Of a stretch of 64,000 bases of DNA, positions 47,202 through 56,377 are shown piece by piece (position 1 is the stretch's first letter; each line of letters begins with the position of its first letter). A model generated the notes under the pieces. The model saw nothing but the letters and a program-made list of their open reading frames with translations, was not told the origin of the DNA and made no database searches. Origin of the DNA: Prochlorococcus marinus str. MIT 9215 (lineage in GTDB: Bacteria; Cyanobacteriota; Cyanobacteriia; PCC-6307; Cyanobiaceae); the NCBI RefSeq assembly GCF_000018065.1, contig NC_009840.1, positions 1,674,001 through 1,738,000 of the forward strand. The letters run 5' to 3'. A program made the position numbers and the translations under genes.

Positions 47202-48284
47202 ATGAAAAGCTTAAAAGAAAATTTTCAAAAAGCTCACATAGTTATTATTGGATCAGGCATTATTGGAAAATTTAACGCCTTAGAATTATCAGAATTAGGT
47301 TTTCAAGTAACGATAATAGATCCAACTCAACTCCAAAATAGTAGCAATGCAGCTTTAGGATTGCTAATGGGTAATATGTATCAAAAAAAAAGAGGTAGGA
47401 GCTGGGATCTCAGGAAACAAAGCATTGAATTATGGCCTCAATGGATTACATTTCTGCAAAAATTTAATTGTGCTTTAAATATTGAAAAACCATTAATACA
47501 ACTAACTACAAATGAGGAAAAGTTTAAAAAATTAGAGAAATTTATTTATGAAAGTAATGATCTCGACTTAAAAATTCTAGAAAGAGACTCAATATTTATC
47601 AAGAATATAAATAAAGCATTCCAAACAAAAAATATAAAAGGTATGATTTCCTTGCAAGATGGAAGAATAAATGCTTTTTCGTTACTTAAAACATTAGATA
47701 AATATCTAAAATATAAAAAAGTAAATTTATTAGAAGAAGAAATAATTAAAATCAGAAAATCAAAGAATCAATGGTTATCTACAACAAAAAATAATAGAGA
47801 TATCAAATCTGACATAGTTATTTTATGTAACTCTCTAAAAGCGGTTAATTTACTAAATAACATATCTGACGAAATTAAATTAAAACCTGTTTTAGGTCAA
47901 GCTATGGAAATTGAAATAAATGATGCAGAAGTTGATTTATTATCGCTCCCAAAACAATTCAATATCAATGGCAAAAATATCATTCCAAAATCAAAAAACA
48001 AGCTAATTATTGGATCAAGTGACGAATATAGTTCAAAGCCAGAAGAAAATACATTCGAAAAACTAACAAATTTTCTCGATAAAAAACCAAATTGGCTGAT
48101 GAAAGGAAAAATTTCTAAAAAATGGTACGGAATAAGGTCAAGGCCTGATGGGGAACCTTCACCAATAATGAGAAAGATAGAAGATGGACTACTTATATGT
48201 ACAGGTTTTTATAAAAATGGTATTTTACTGGCTCCAGCTTGTTCTAAATGGGTTGCTAATGAAATTAAGATTTATCTTAATTAA
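47202..48284 (+). CDS. FAD-dependent amino-acid oxidase, ThiO/glycine-oxidase-like
   Basis: 360 residues. A DAO-family flavoenzyme: the dinucleotide loop IIGSGIIG is at 15-22. The C-terminal part, [16 protein letters not shown] and [11 protein letters not shown] at 335-345, closely resembles the ThiO glycine-oxidase pattern. ThiO makes dehydroglycine for ThiG. That assignment is inference; other D-amino-acid dehydrogenases share the fold. The 3' end overlaps dnaK on the other strand by four bases. Confidence 0.8.
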   Translation: MKSLKENFQKAHIVIIGSGIIGKFNALELSELGFQVTIIDPTQLQNSSNAALGLLMGNMYQKKRGRSWDLRKQSIELWPQWITFLQKFNCALNIEKPLIQLTTNEEKFKKLEKFIYESNDLDLKILERDSIFIKNINKAFQTKNIKGMISLQDGRINAFSLLKTLDKYLKYKKVNLLEEEIIKIRKSKNQWLSTTKNNRDIKSDIVILCNSLKAVNLLNNISDEIKLKPVLGQAMEIEINDAEVDLLSLPKQFNINGKNIIPKSKNKLIIGSSDEYSSKPEENTFEKLTNFLDKKPNWLMKGKISKKWYGIRSRPDGEPSPIMRKIEDGLLICTGFYKNGILLAPACSKWVANEIKIYLN

Positions 48285-50188
48285 TCTTTCGTTTCAGTAA
48301 AATCTGCATCAATTACATCATCTCCACCTTTTTCGTTTGAATCACTCTGATCAGGACCGCCCGCCGCGCTTGATGATGGTGGCTGATTGCCAGGTTGCTG
48401 ATAAACAGATGAACCAACTGCATAAAGCTCTTGCTGGAGTTCTTCAAGAAGTTTTTTCATTGATTCATAATCTTCTTTTGAAGTTGCCTCTTTTAAGGCA
48501 TTACTTTTTTCTTCAACTTTAGACTTTGCTGCAGCATCAATTTTGTCACCCAACTCACCAAGTTGCTTTTCTGTCTGATATACAAGTGTTTCAGCTTGAT
48601 TTTTTAAATCAATTTTTTCTCTTTTTTCTTTATCTGCAGATGCATTAGATTCTGCGTCTTTTACCATTTTTTCAACTTCATTGTCAGATAGAGTTGAAGC
48701 ACCAGTGATAGAAATACTTTGCTCTTTACCACTTCCTTTATCTTTAGCGGTAACACTAAGAATACCATTTGCATCAATATCAAATGTAACTTCAATTTGC
48801 GGAACGCCTCTTGGTGCTGAAGGTATACCATCCAATCTAAAAGTTCCTAAGCTTTTGTTATCAGAAGCCATTTCTCTTTCACCCTGTAAAACGTGTATTT
48901 CAACATTTGTTTGACCGTCTACAGCAGTTGAATATGTTTCAGATTTTTTTGTAGGTACTGTAGTATTTCGATTTATCATTTTTGTCATTACTCCGCCTAG
49001 AGTTTCTACACCAAGGGAAAGTGGAGTAACGTCGAGCAACAATATATCTTTAACCTCTCCTGCTAGAACTCCTCCTTGAATTGCAGCTCCAACAGCTACT
49101 ACTTCATCAGGATTAACAGTTTGATTTGGTTCTTTACCAATTATTTTTTTAACTAAATCTAAAACAGCAGGGATTCTAGATGATCCTCCCACCATAACAA
49201 CTTCATCAATTTCGCTAGTAGAAATTTTTGCATCACTTATAGCTCTCTCAACTGGAGTCTTACATCTATCAATTAAAGAAGCTGCTAATTCCTCGAACTT
49301 TGCTCTAGTAAGGTTTAAATCTAAATGTTTTGGGCCTTCGGGTGTCGCTGTAATAAAAGGTAAATTTATTTCACTTTGAGTAGCATTTGAGAGCTCTATT
49401 TTTGCTTTTTCTGCAGCTTCAGTCAATCTTTGCAAAGCTTGCTTATCTTGTCTGAGATCAATTCCCTCATTTGATTTAAAAGTATTAGCCAAGTGATCTA
49501 CGATGCATCTATCAAAATCATCACCACCTAAGTGCGTATCTCCAGATGTAGATAGAACTTCAGTTACTCCATCACCAGCTTCAATAACTGAGACATCAAA
49601 TGTTCCTCCCCCTAAATCAAAAACAAGAATTTTTTCATTTTCTTTATCCAAACCATATGCTAAAGCCGCAGCAGTTGGCTCATTAACAATTCTGAGAACT
49701 TCTAAACCTGCAATCTTTCCAGCATCTTTCGTAGCCTGTCTTTGGGAATCATTAAAGTAAGCTGGAACTGTAATAACAGCTTGTGTAACTTTGTCGCCAA
49801 GATATTTACCTGCATCATCTGCTAACTTTCTTAAAACTTGAGAACTTACCTCTTCTGGAGAAAACTGCTTATCTAAGATAGGGCATTTTAATTTGACACT
49901 CGAACCAGATTTTTCAATAGAATAACTAACTTCTTTAGATTCCTCATTAACTTCATCAACCCGTCTACCAACAAATCTTTTTGCAGAATAAAAAGTATTT
50001 TCAGGATTCATTACAGCTTGTCTTTTTGCTATTTGTCCAACAAGCTGATCTTGATTTTTTGTATATGCAACAACTGATGGAGTAGTTCTGAAACCCTCAG
50101 CATTTGCTATTACAGTAGGTTTACCACCTTCCATTACAGCGACACAACTATTAGTTGTTCCTAAATCGATTCCTACAACCTTACCCAT
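48281..50188 (-). CDS. dnaK2: Molecular chaperone DnaK (DnaK2 type)
   Basis: 635 residues from the ATG at 50188, chosen because Hsp70 begins [18 protein letters not shown]. The frame is open for 42 more codons upstream, but that stretch is not part of the family. ATPase landmarks: [41 protein letters not shown]. The substrate-binding domain ends with a glutamine-rich linker and DVIDADFTE. No CIRCE element is visible in the 116-base divergent gap with aroE. DnaK2 is the stress-responsive cyanobacterial paralogue; the number is inferred from similarity. Confidence 0.94.
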   Translation of the reverse strand: MGKVVGIDLGTTNSCVAVMEGGKPTVIANAEGFRTTPSVVAYTKNQDQLVGQIAKRQAVMNPENTFYSAKRFVGRRVDEVNEESKEVSYSIEKSGSSVKLKCPILDKQFSPEEVSSQVLRKLADDAGKYLGDKVTQAVITVPAYFNDSQRQATKDAGKIAGLEVLRIVNEPTAAALAYGLDKENEKILVFDLGGGTFDVSVIEAGDGVTEVLSTSGDTHLGGDDFDRCIVDHLANTFKSNEGIDLRQDKQALQRLTEAAEKAKIELSNATQSEINLPFITATPEGPKHLDLNLTRAKFEELAASLIDRCKTPVERAISDAKISTSEIDEVVMVGGSSRIPAVLDLVKKIIGKEPNQTVNPDEVVAVGAAIQGGVLAGEVKDILLLDVTPLSLGVETLGGVMTKMINRNTTVPTKKSETYSTAVDGQTNVEIHVLQGEREMASDNKSLGTFRLDGIPSAPRGVPQIEVTFDIDANGILSVTAKDKGSGKEQSISITGASTLSDNEVEKMVKDAESNASADKEKREKIDLKNQAETLVYQTEKQLGELGDKIDAAAKSKVEEKSNALKEATSKEDYESMKKLLEELQQELYAVGSSVYQQPGNQPPSSSAAGGPDQSDSNEKGGDDVIDADFTETKD

Positions 50189-50304
50189 GGGTAAATTCTC
50201 TATATTTGTTATTCTCCATAATCGGTCATTGACGTCATTATTGTTACTCAAAGACGGGGTGTGGTTCCCGAACAGATCATTATTTTGAGGAAAAAATTCT
50301 AAAC

Positions 50305-51165
50305 ATGATTTCAAGTAAAACGTCTTTTATTGCATTAATCGGCAATCCAGTAAGCCATTCCTTGTCACCGATTATGCAAAATGCTGCACTCCAATATTTA
50401 GGTCTAGATTTAATTTATATTGCTATCCCTTGCAAAGATGAAGATTTAGAATTAGTTCTTAATTCTTTGAAAAAAATTAATTGCAAAGGTCTTAATATTA
50501 CAATTCCTCATAAAGAAAAAGTATTTAACCTTTGTAGTGAAATTTCCTCTATTGCAAGCAAATTGAAAGCAATTAATACCTTAAGATTAAATTCTGAAAA
50601 AGAATGGAGCGGAACTAATACAGATGTAGAAGGATTTATTTATCCTTTAAAAAATTTAAACTTGACTAAGAAAAAATCAATAGTTCTTGGCTCCGGGGGT
50701 GCAGCAAGATCTGTTATTCAAGGTTTAATAAATTTAAATCTTTCAAAAATTTCAGTAATATCACGTAACAAATCATCAGTAGAAGAATTAATAAAAGATT
50801 TTGGAAACCAAATTCAACTTCAGGGTTTGTTAAATACTAATAATGAAGTCCAAAATTTAATTGAGGAAGCAAATTTAGTTGTAAATACAACACCAGTAGG
50901 AATGAAAACAGCCAAACATGAAATGAATGTATTGCCGTATGGAGAATCTTTTTGGAGATCTCTTAACTCAAAAACAATTGTTTATGATTTAATCTACAAC
51001 CCTGCTCCAACTCATCTTTTAAAATTTAGCGCCAACAAAGGATGCAGGACTATCGATGGTTTGCAAATGCTTGTTGCTCAGGGATTGAAATCATTATCAT
51101 TTTGGACAAATGGTTTAGAAGTGCCTTTTCATATAATGAATGACGCACTCAAAAATCATCTTTAA
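50305..51165 (+). CDS. aroE: Shikimate dehydrogenase
   Basis: 286 residues. It reduces 3-dehydroshikimate with NADPH. The substrate-binding part has [17 protein letters not shown] from 12 and the catalytic lysine K70 in [10 protein letters not shown]. The NADP loop is [12 protein letters not shown]. It is divergent from dnaK and about 95 bases upstream of the rpsF start. With DAHP synthase it adds to the chorismate supply used by PabB and the DUF98 protein. Confidence 0.96.
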   Translation: MISSKTSFIALIGNPVSHSLSPIMQNAALQYLGLDLIYIAIPCKDEDLELVLNSLKKINCKGLNITIPHKEKVFNLCSEISSIASKLKAINTLRLNSEKEWSGTNTDVEGFIYPLKNLNLTKKKSIVLGSGGAARSVIQGLINLNLSKISVISRNKSSVEELIKDFGNQIQLQGLLNTNNEVQNLIEEANLVVNTTPVGMKTAKHEMNVLPYGESFWRSLNSKTIVYDLIYNPAPTHLLKFSANKGCRTIDGLQMLVAQGLKSLSFWTNGLEVPFHIMNDALKNHL

Positions 51166-51199
51166 AATAAATAATGCAAATTTTCAAGGAAATGCACAT

Positions 51200-51205
51200 T
51201 ATGAT
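51200..51205 (+). promoter_or_regulatory. Candidate -10 element before rpsF
   Basis: TATGAT lies 67 bases before the rpsF start. A transcript starting a few bases downstream would include the whole hairpin at 51223-51266. No -35 match is clear, so support is modest. Confidence 0.3.
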
Positions 51206-51222
51206 GTATCGTTAAAGATGAA

Positions 51223-51266
51223 CAGACGCTCATAACATCAAATATATGAGCCAAAGACCTTGTCTG
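51223..51266 (+). promoter_or_regulatory. Two-part RNA hairpin in the rpsF leader
   Basis: An inner seven-base stem GCTCATA/TATGAGC (51228-51234 and 51245-51251) is enclosed by an outer five-base stem CAGAC/GTCTG (51223-51227 and 51262-51266). This leaves a ten-base bulge on the 3' side. The outer arm ends five bases before the ATG at 51272, so folding could block the ribosome. S6-S18 is known to bind its own leader in many bacteria; that use here is inferred. Confidence 0.45.
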
Positions 51267-51271
51267 AAACA

Positions 51272-51733
51272 ATGAATGATCAACAATCTTATTACGAAAC
51301 CATGTATATCCTCCGCCCAGATATTGCGGAAGATGAAGTAACTAATCATATTGATAAATACAATAAGCTTTTAGAAGAATTTGGCGGTTCTATCCTCGAT
51401 AGTCAAATGAGGGGTAAAAGAAGATTAGCCTATCAAATAGCAAAACATAGAGAAGGCATTTACGTTCAACTAAGTCATCAAGGGGACGGACAACATATTT
51501 TCAAAATCGAAAAGGCAATGAGACTTAGTGAAGACGTTATAAGATATATGACCGTTAAACAAGAAGGGCCTTTGCCAACTCCAAGACCTTCTACGAAGAG
51601 TTCAACTCAAGCAGATGACAAAAAAAATCAAGAAACTAAAGTTGAATCTAAAGGAGAACAACCAGTAGTAAGCACAGATGCCTCAACTTCGGGAAAAGAT
51701 GATACTGAAACCAAAGAAAATGCAGAACCTTAA
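51272..51733 (+). CDS. rpsF: 30S ribosomal protein S6
   Basis: 153 residues from the ATG at 51272; a TTG 12 bases before is in frame but the family starts close to [12 protein letters not shown]. The S6 domain covers residues about 7-100 ([21 protein letters not shown]). A polar acidic tail of about 50 residues follows, longer than in E. coli S6. Genes for S18 or SSB, frequent partners elsewhere, are not adjacent. Its stop lies three bases from the convergent argG. Confidence 0.96.
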   Translation: MNDQQSYYETMYILRPDIAEDEVTNHIDKYNKLLEEFGGSILDSQMRGKRRLAYQIAKHREGIYVQLSHQGDGQHIFKIEKAMRLSEDVIRYMTVKQEGPLPTPRPSTKSSTQADDKKNQETKVESKGEQPVVSTDASTSGKDDTETKENAEP

Positions 51734-51736
51734 ATA

Positions 51737-52951
51737 TTAGTCTGTTGTTTTTGAATTTAACTCAGCCCATATCTTATTAGACATACCCCACATATAAATA
51801 AAACCCTCAGCTAAAGAATGTTTAAAAACATCGTCTTTGCTATAAGTTGCCAAATCATCCCTATAAAGTGAGTTATTTTCAGACATTCTCCCGATTACTA
51901 TTGCATTCCCTTTGTAAAGTCTAATCTTTACTCGTCCATTAACTGAAGTTTGAGTAGATGATATAAATGCATCTAAACTATCTTTAAGAGGTCCAAACCA
52001 AAAGCCTTGATACACTATTTGACCCCATTTTTTTTCCACAATTCCTTTAAAATCAACAATGTCTGGGTTTAATGTAATGCTCTCTAATTCTTTGTGAGCT
52101 TTTATTAAAAGTAAAAGGCCAGGAGTTTCATAAATCTCTCTACTTTTAATTCCTACTACTCGATCTTCAATCATATCTATTCTTCCATAACCATGCTCAC
52201 CTGCTAAAACATTAGCTTTTTTAATAATCTCTACGGGGGTTAAAAATTCATCATTAATTCCAACAGGAAACCCATTTTTAAAAATAATTTCTATGTCTAG
52301 AGGAGAATCAGGTGAATTATCAATAGATGATGTCATTGCAAAAATATCTTCAGGTGCTTCTTGCATTGGGTCTTCTAATATGCCTGCTTCAATACTCCTA
52401 CCAAGTAAATTAACATCTATTGAATAGGGTGATTTTTTTGATACTGGTGCAGGAATACCAAATTTTTCTCCATATATTATTGCCTCTTCCCTGCTCATAT
52501 TCCATTCCCTTGCTGGAGTAATTATTTTTAAATCAGGACCTAAAGCATTTATTGCTAAATCAAATCGGACTTGATCATTACCTTTACCAGTGCATCCATG
52601 AGCTACTGCATCAGCACTAAACTCTCGAGCAATATTTACAAGATTTTCTGCAATTAAAGGCCTAGCAAGAGCTGTTGATAAAGGATATTTATCTAGATAT
52701 AATGCGTTTGCTCTGATGGCTGGAAAAGCGTATCTCTCAACAAAACTATTAACTAAATTGCCAACAATTGATTGAGATGCACCAGAATTTAAAGCTTTTT
52801 GCCTAATAAGTTCTAAATCCTCGCCTTGGCCAAGATCTGCTACAAACGTAATCACTTCTGAAATTCCATATTCTTTTTTTAAATATGGAATACAAACACT
52901 TGTATCTACCCCGCCAGAATAAGCTAGTACAACTTTTTTTACCTGCTGCAT
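51737..52951 (-). CDS. argG: Argininosuccinate synthase
   Basis: 404 residues. It joins citrulline and aspartate with ATP, the penultimate step of arginine synthesis. The PP-loop AYSGGVDTS is at 10-18. [14 protein letters not shown] and the [15 protein letters not shown] segment are typical. The arginine could enter agmatine and the SpeB/SpeE polyamine route in this window. The 37-base gap upstream separates it from a small membrane gene on the same strand. Confidence 0.97.
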   Translation of the reverse strand: MQQVKKVVLAYSGGVDTSVCIPYLKKEYGISEVITFVADLGQGEDLELIRQKALNSGASQSIVGNLVNSFVERYAFPAIRANALYLDKYPLSTALARPLIAENLVNIAREFSADAVAHGCTGKGNDQVRFDLAINALGPDLKIITPAREWNMSREEAIIYGEKFGIPAPVSKKSPYSIDVNLLGRSIEAGILEDPMQEAPEDIFAMTSSIDNSPDSPLDIEIIFKNGFPVGINDEFLTPVEIIKKANVLAGEHGYGRIDMIEDRVVGIKSREIYETPGLLLLIKAHKELESITLNPDIVDFKGIVEKKWGQIVYQGFWFGPLKDSLDAFISSTQTSVNGRVKIRLYKGNAIVIGRMSENNSLYRDDLATYSKDDVFKHSLAEGFIYMWGMSNKIWAELNSKTTD

Positions 52952-52988
52952 CTAAATTTGCTCCTATAATTTAAATTTTTTGACGTAA

Positions 52989-53183
52989 TTAAGAATTTAA
53001 AAACTTATTAAAAACTAATATTATTGTAACTAAAAGAGCTGGACCAAAAACTAATAACATGACAAGAAAGTTATTAATTATTAAAACATCGGGGTTCAAG
53101 TATCCAACAAGTTTAAATAATCCAGATAAAAGCAATGAAATTAGCCAGATAAAAAAATATTTTAAATTTGATTTATTAAACAA
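52989..53183 (-). CDS. Small two-helix membrane protein of unknown function
   Basis: 64 residues, not recognised. Two hydrophobic segments are evident: about 9-26 (YFFIWLISLLLSGLFKLV) and 37-58. Ends are basic or polar (MFNKSNLK, VFNKFLNS). It starts 53 bases from the divergent DUF3134 gene and lies upstream of argG. Its size means a chance open frame is possible, but the two clean helices favour a real gene. Confidence 0.6.
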   Translation of the reverse strand: MFNKSNLKYFFIWLISLLLSGLFKLVGYLNPDVLIINNFLVMLLVFGPALLVTIILVFNKFLNS

Positions 53184-53236
53184 AGTTTTTCGTAGGCATT
53201 ATTATGTATTATCTTATATATAGAACATAATCATTA

Positions 53237-53515
53237 ATGGACTCAAATAAACTAAAACTTAGATTAGACGATATTTCTGAAGTCAACCCAGCTTTGACTT
53301 GCTACCACAGAGATGATCCAGCACCTGTTTTGCCATTAAGAGATGAACCTGATCTTCTATCTTGGCTTGAGAATACAGGAAGACTTGTAGCAGAAAAAGA
53401 GGGAGATTCACAAGAGATTAGCACTATAGAAGAAGAAGAGCTTTCAGCGCTTATGGGAGAAAAAGAAGATTACAAAACTGAAGAAGATCCTTCAGAAGAT
53501 GATTGGGAAGATTAA
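53237..53515 (+). CDS. DUF3134 family protein
   Basis: 92 residues. The conserved part, NPALTCYHRDDPAPVLPLRDEPDLLSWLENTGRL (residues about 17-50 by position), matches the cyanobacterial DUF3134 family of unknown function. The C-terminal third is highly acidic (EEEELSALMGEKED to the end). The mraY start overlaps its 3' end by 17 bases in another frame. No function can be given. Confidence 0.8.
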   Translation: MDSNKLKLRLDDISEVNPALTCYHRDDPAPVLPLRDEPDLLSWLENTGRLVAEKEGDSQEISTIEEEELSALMGEKEDYKTEEDPSEDDWED

Positions 53516-54575
53516 TAAGTTTAACTTTAAATCGTTATTAGTATTAAATACTTTTGCTTTAATAGCAACATCATATCTTTTTAATAATTTTATTTTTATA
53601 GGAGTTTTCATATTATTTTTTTTTCTTTCTTTATTCGCAACCAAGAATGGTCTAGAAATAATTAGAAAATTAAATCTTCTTCAAAATATAAGAACTGAAG
53701 GGCCTTCTAATCACTTTCAAAAAAGTAATACTCCAACAATGGGTGGAGTTTTTTTGATGATCCCTTTTTTTATTTTGCTTTTGATAATAACTATAAATTT
53801 AAGCTCCCTAAAATTATTTCTTTTATTACTAACTATTTTTGGCTTCTACATAACAGGTTTTTTAGATGATTATTTAAGTATTAAAAACAAAGAAAATACA
53901 GGTTTAAAAACAAAAGAGAAATTCATCTTACAGAGTGTCATCTCAATAATTTTTATATTATTAGCCTATGAAAAAAATTTAATCAATCCATTAGTAATAT
54001 TATCTGACTCCTGGGTAATCAATATGAATATTTTCATATTGCCTATTTCTTTCTTAGTACTAGTGGGAATAAGTAATTCAGTAAATTTAACTGATGGACT
54101 AGATGGATTAGCAGCTGGATGCAGTGGGATTGTATTTTACGGATTAGGAACAGAAATATTAATGAAAGAACAGCAAGAACTTTTTGTTTTTAGCATTTTA
54201 TGTTTTTCAATGTCCGGCTTATGCTTGGGATTTCTCAAGTACAATAGTTATCCTGCCAAAATATTTATGGGTGACACAGGATCTCTAAGTATTGGTGCAA
54301 CTCTGGGTACTATAGCGTTATTAACCAATAGCGTTTTTACCTTATCTATTTTCTCAGGAATATTTATTATTGAATCATTATCAGTAATTATTCAAGTAGG
54401 GGTTTTTAAAATTACAAAAAAATTATTTCACAGAGGTAAACGCATATTTTTAATGGCTCCACTACACCACCATTTTGAACTTAAAGGAGTTAAGGAACAA
54501 AAAATAGTTGAAAATTTTTGGAAAATCAACATTTTACTTATAATTTTAGGTATAGTTTTAAAAATCAAGCTTTAA
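53499..54575 (+). CDS. mraY: Phospho-N-acetylmuramoyl-pentapeptide-transferase
   Basis: 358 residues, about ten transmembrane helices. MraY attaches phospho-MurNAc-pentapeptide to undecaprenyl phosphate, the first membrane step of peptidoglycan synthesis. Key motifs: FLDDYLSIKNKENTGL (aspartate pair), NLTDGLDGLAAG, FMGDTGSLSIG, and the C-terminal PLHHHFELKG. The ATG at 53499 lies inside the DUF3134 gene, a 17-base overlap that suggests coupled translation. Other mur genes are not in the window. Confidence 0.95.
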   Translation: MIGKINKFNFKSLLVLNTFALIATSYLFNNFIFIGVFILFFFLSLFATKNGLEIIRKLNLLQNIRTEGPSNHFQKSNTPTMGGVFLMIPFFILLLIITINLSSLKLFLLLLTIFGFYITGFLDDYLSIKNKENTGLKTKEKFILQSVISIIFILLAYEKNLINPLVILSDSWVINMNIFILPISFLVLVGISNSVNLTDGLDGLAAGCSGIVFYGLGTEILMKEQQELFVFSILCFSMSGLCLGFLKYNSYPAKIFMGDTGSLSIGATLGTIALLTNSVFTLSIFSGIFIIESLSVIIQVGVFKITKKLFHRGKRIFLMAPLHHHFELKGVKEQKIVENFWKINILLIILGIVLKIKL

Positions 54576-54585
54576 AAAATTTATT

Positions 54586-54831
54586 ATGAATTTTTTTACA
54601 TGGAAAGATAATGGATTAACAAGTGACTGCTCAAGTCTTGATGCAATGGCATCTAGATTTGAGGAAACTGCTAACTTAATGAAAAAACTATCTAAGAAGG
54701 GATTTAAACTAAAGAAAACTCAAAATAATCAACTAATTCTTCACCCTGATTCTAAGGTATTTGATCAATGGGGTTTTATAAGTGAAGAACTTCCTTTTAA
54801 ACAACTTTGTTTAATGTCAGACGTAGAATAA
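54586..54831 (+). CDS. Small protein of unknown function
   Basis: 81 residues, family not recognised. It opens MNFFTWKDNGLTSDCSSLDAMASRFEETANLMKKLSKKGFKL, a helical, likely soluble start, and the middle reads like a short beta unit (KKTQNNQLILHPDS). It begins ten bases after mraY. Its last 67 bases overlap the 3' end of the opposite-strand sucrose-phosphate synthase, the largest overlap in the window. Either the gene or its exact end may need revision. Confidence 0.65.
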   Translation: MNFFTWKDNGLTSDCSSLDAMASRFEETANLMKKLSKKGFKLKKTQNNQLILHPDSKVFDQWGFISEELPFKQLCLMSDVE

Positions 54832-56174
54832 CTATTTGAACTTGAAAATTCTGCTGAAAGTATTGATAAATAATTGCGTACATGAGTGTTCCAACTAAAG
54901 TGCCTGTTAACGCCCTCAATTCCATTTCTGCTCCACAATTTCCACTGGCTATTATTTGAAATTGCTTTTTCAAGAATAGCTTTCAGCTCATTAATATCAG
55001 TAACATCTACTAGAAGTCCATTTTCACATTTTGAGCGAATTTCTTTTGGTCCTCCATCATTTGTTGATATTATTGGTAATCCACATGAAGAAGCTTCAAG
55101 AAGAGTTAAACCAAAAGGCTCTGTTAAAGCTGGATTTACAAATACACCACCTCTGCTAGCAGCCCACCTATATAAAGCAGGAATCTGATTAGGAAGATGT
55201 TTTTTGGGATAAGCTACTTTTCCGTACAAATTATATTTATCAATTGTTTCAAAAATTTTATTGAAAACATTTTTTTGTTGAGGGTCAAGTTTAGAAGTGC
55301 TATCTCTACAACCCAAAATCAAAATTAAATTAGTTTTTCTTTTTAATTTTTCAGATCTTCCATATGCCTCAATTAAAGAAGGAATATTTTTTCTTCGCAC
55401 AGCTCTGGAAATATTCAATAAAGGAGGTTTTGTGGAATCCTTTAGAAAAGGTGTCATCATATTCTCAATTTCAGCTGTCTCTGTTGTCGAGTGAATATGG
55501 TGAAACTTATTATGATCAACACCAGGAGGAATTACTCTAGCTTTGTGAGGTGAAAAATAAGAATATTGGGAATATTGACACACTGACTCTTGTTTAGTGC
55601 TGGTAACAACAATATCTGCAGACTTCAATGCTTTTTCTTCTGCCTCAATTCTTTTACTGATGGAATAAAGCTTTTCTATTTGATTAGTTTTTAAACCAGT
55701 ATCAAGCAATTTCCTTTTTTTCTCTCTTCCTAAAGAATGACCAGTAAATATAAGTGGAATATTTAAGGATTTACTTAGTTTAACGCCTACATATCCAGCA
55801 TCTGCATAATGTGCATGAATGAAATTAGGCTTTTTAATTTTTTGATAGTAAGAAATTAGGCTTTCAGTTAAATGATCTAAATAAGGCCAAAGCAATTCCT
55901 TTCTTAGATATTTATTTGGTCCAAACTTGAATCTTAAAATTCTAACTCCAGGTTCTACAAATTCTTCTTCTTGAGAATATTCATCGTCTACTTTAGGATC
56001 TTTTATTAAACGAGTAACTAAATCGACTTGATCAACTTCTGAAGTATTAGCCAAACTTTTAATTAACTCTAAAACGTATTGTGTTTGCCCTCCTGTATCT
56101 GCATCTCTACCTAACTCAAGATTTTTAGAACGTATAAGACCATGTAAATGTAAATGTAAAAATTTCAACCTCAT
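54765..56174 (-). CDS. sps: Sucrose-phosphate synthase (glucosyltransferase domain only)
   Basis: 469 residues. It makes sucrose-6-phosphate from a nucleotide-glucose and fructose-6-phosphate; sucrose is a compatible solute. GT4 features: HLHGLIRSKNLELGRDADTGGQTQYVLEL at the start, FTGHSLGREK, and NPALTEPFGLTLLEASSCGLPI near residue 365. Unlike the longer two-domain cyanobacterial enzymes, no phosphatase-like C-terminal domain follows, so a separate phosphatase is needed. A clear GGAGG at 56184-56188 fixes the start. Confidence 0.92.
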   Translation of the reverse strand: MRLKFLHLHLHGLIRSKNLELGRDADTGGQTQYVLELIKSLANTSEVDQVDLVTRLIKDPKVDDEYSQEEEFVEPGVRILRFKFGPNKYLRKELLWPYLDHLTESLISYYQKIKKPNFIHAHYADAGYVGVKLSKSLNIPLIFTGHSLGREKKRKLLDTGLKTNQIEKLYSISKRIEAEEKALKSADIVVTSTKQESVCQYSQYSYFSPHKARVIPPGVDHNKFHHIHSTTETAEIENMMTPFLKDSTKPPLLNISRAVRRKNIPSLIEAYGRSEKLKRKTNLILILGCRDSTSKLDPQQKNVFNKIFETIDKYNLYGKVAYPKKHLPNQIPALYRWAASRGGVFVNPALTEPFGLTLLEASSCGLPIISTNDGGPKEIRSKCENGLLVDVTDINELKAILEKAISNNSQWKLWSRNGIEGVNRHFSWNTHVRNYLSILSAEFSSSNSYSTSDIKQSCLKGSSSLIKPH

Positions 56175-56377
56175 TAAGCAAATCCTCCGATCAACGGCCT
56201 TTAATACAAATAAGATGAATTTTCTAAGGAAATATTAAGAAAGCATTACGATTTTAATTTTTTTTTATATGAAAGTTTAAAAAAAAGAAGCTGTAGACAA
56301 GTTTTAGGTCCCTCTAAAAAAGACTTTTGTTTTGCTGAAATAACTAAAAATACAAAGAAATACAACAAGGATTTTTT

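Noticed and set aside
50189-50304. CIRCE heat-shock operator before dnaK
   Set aside because: No TTAGCACTC/GAGTGCTAA repeat is present in the gap.
50189-50314. 42-codon in-frame N-terminal extension of dnaK
   Set aside because: Hsp70 proteins begin at [14 protein letters not shown]; the extension has no family match and reaches into the start of aroE.
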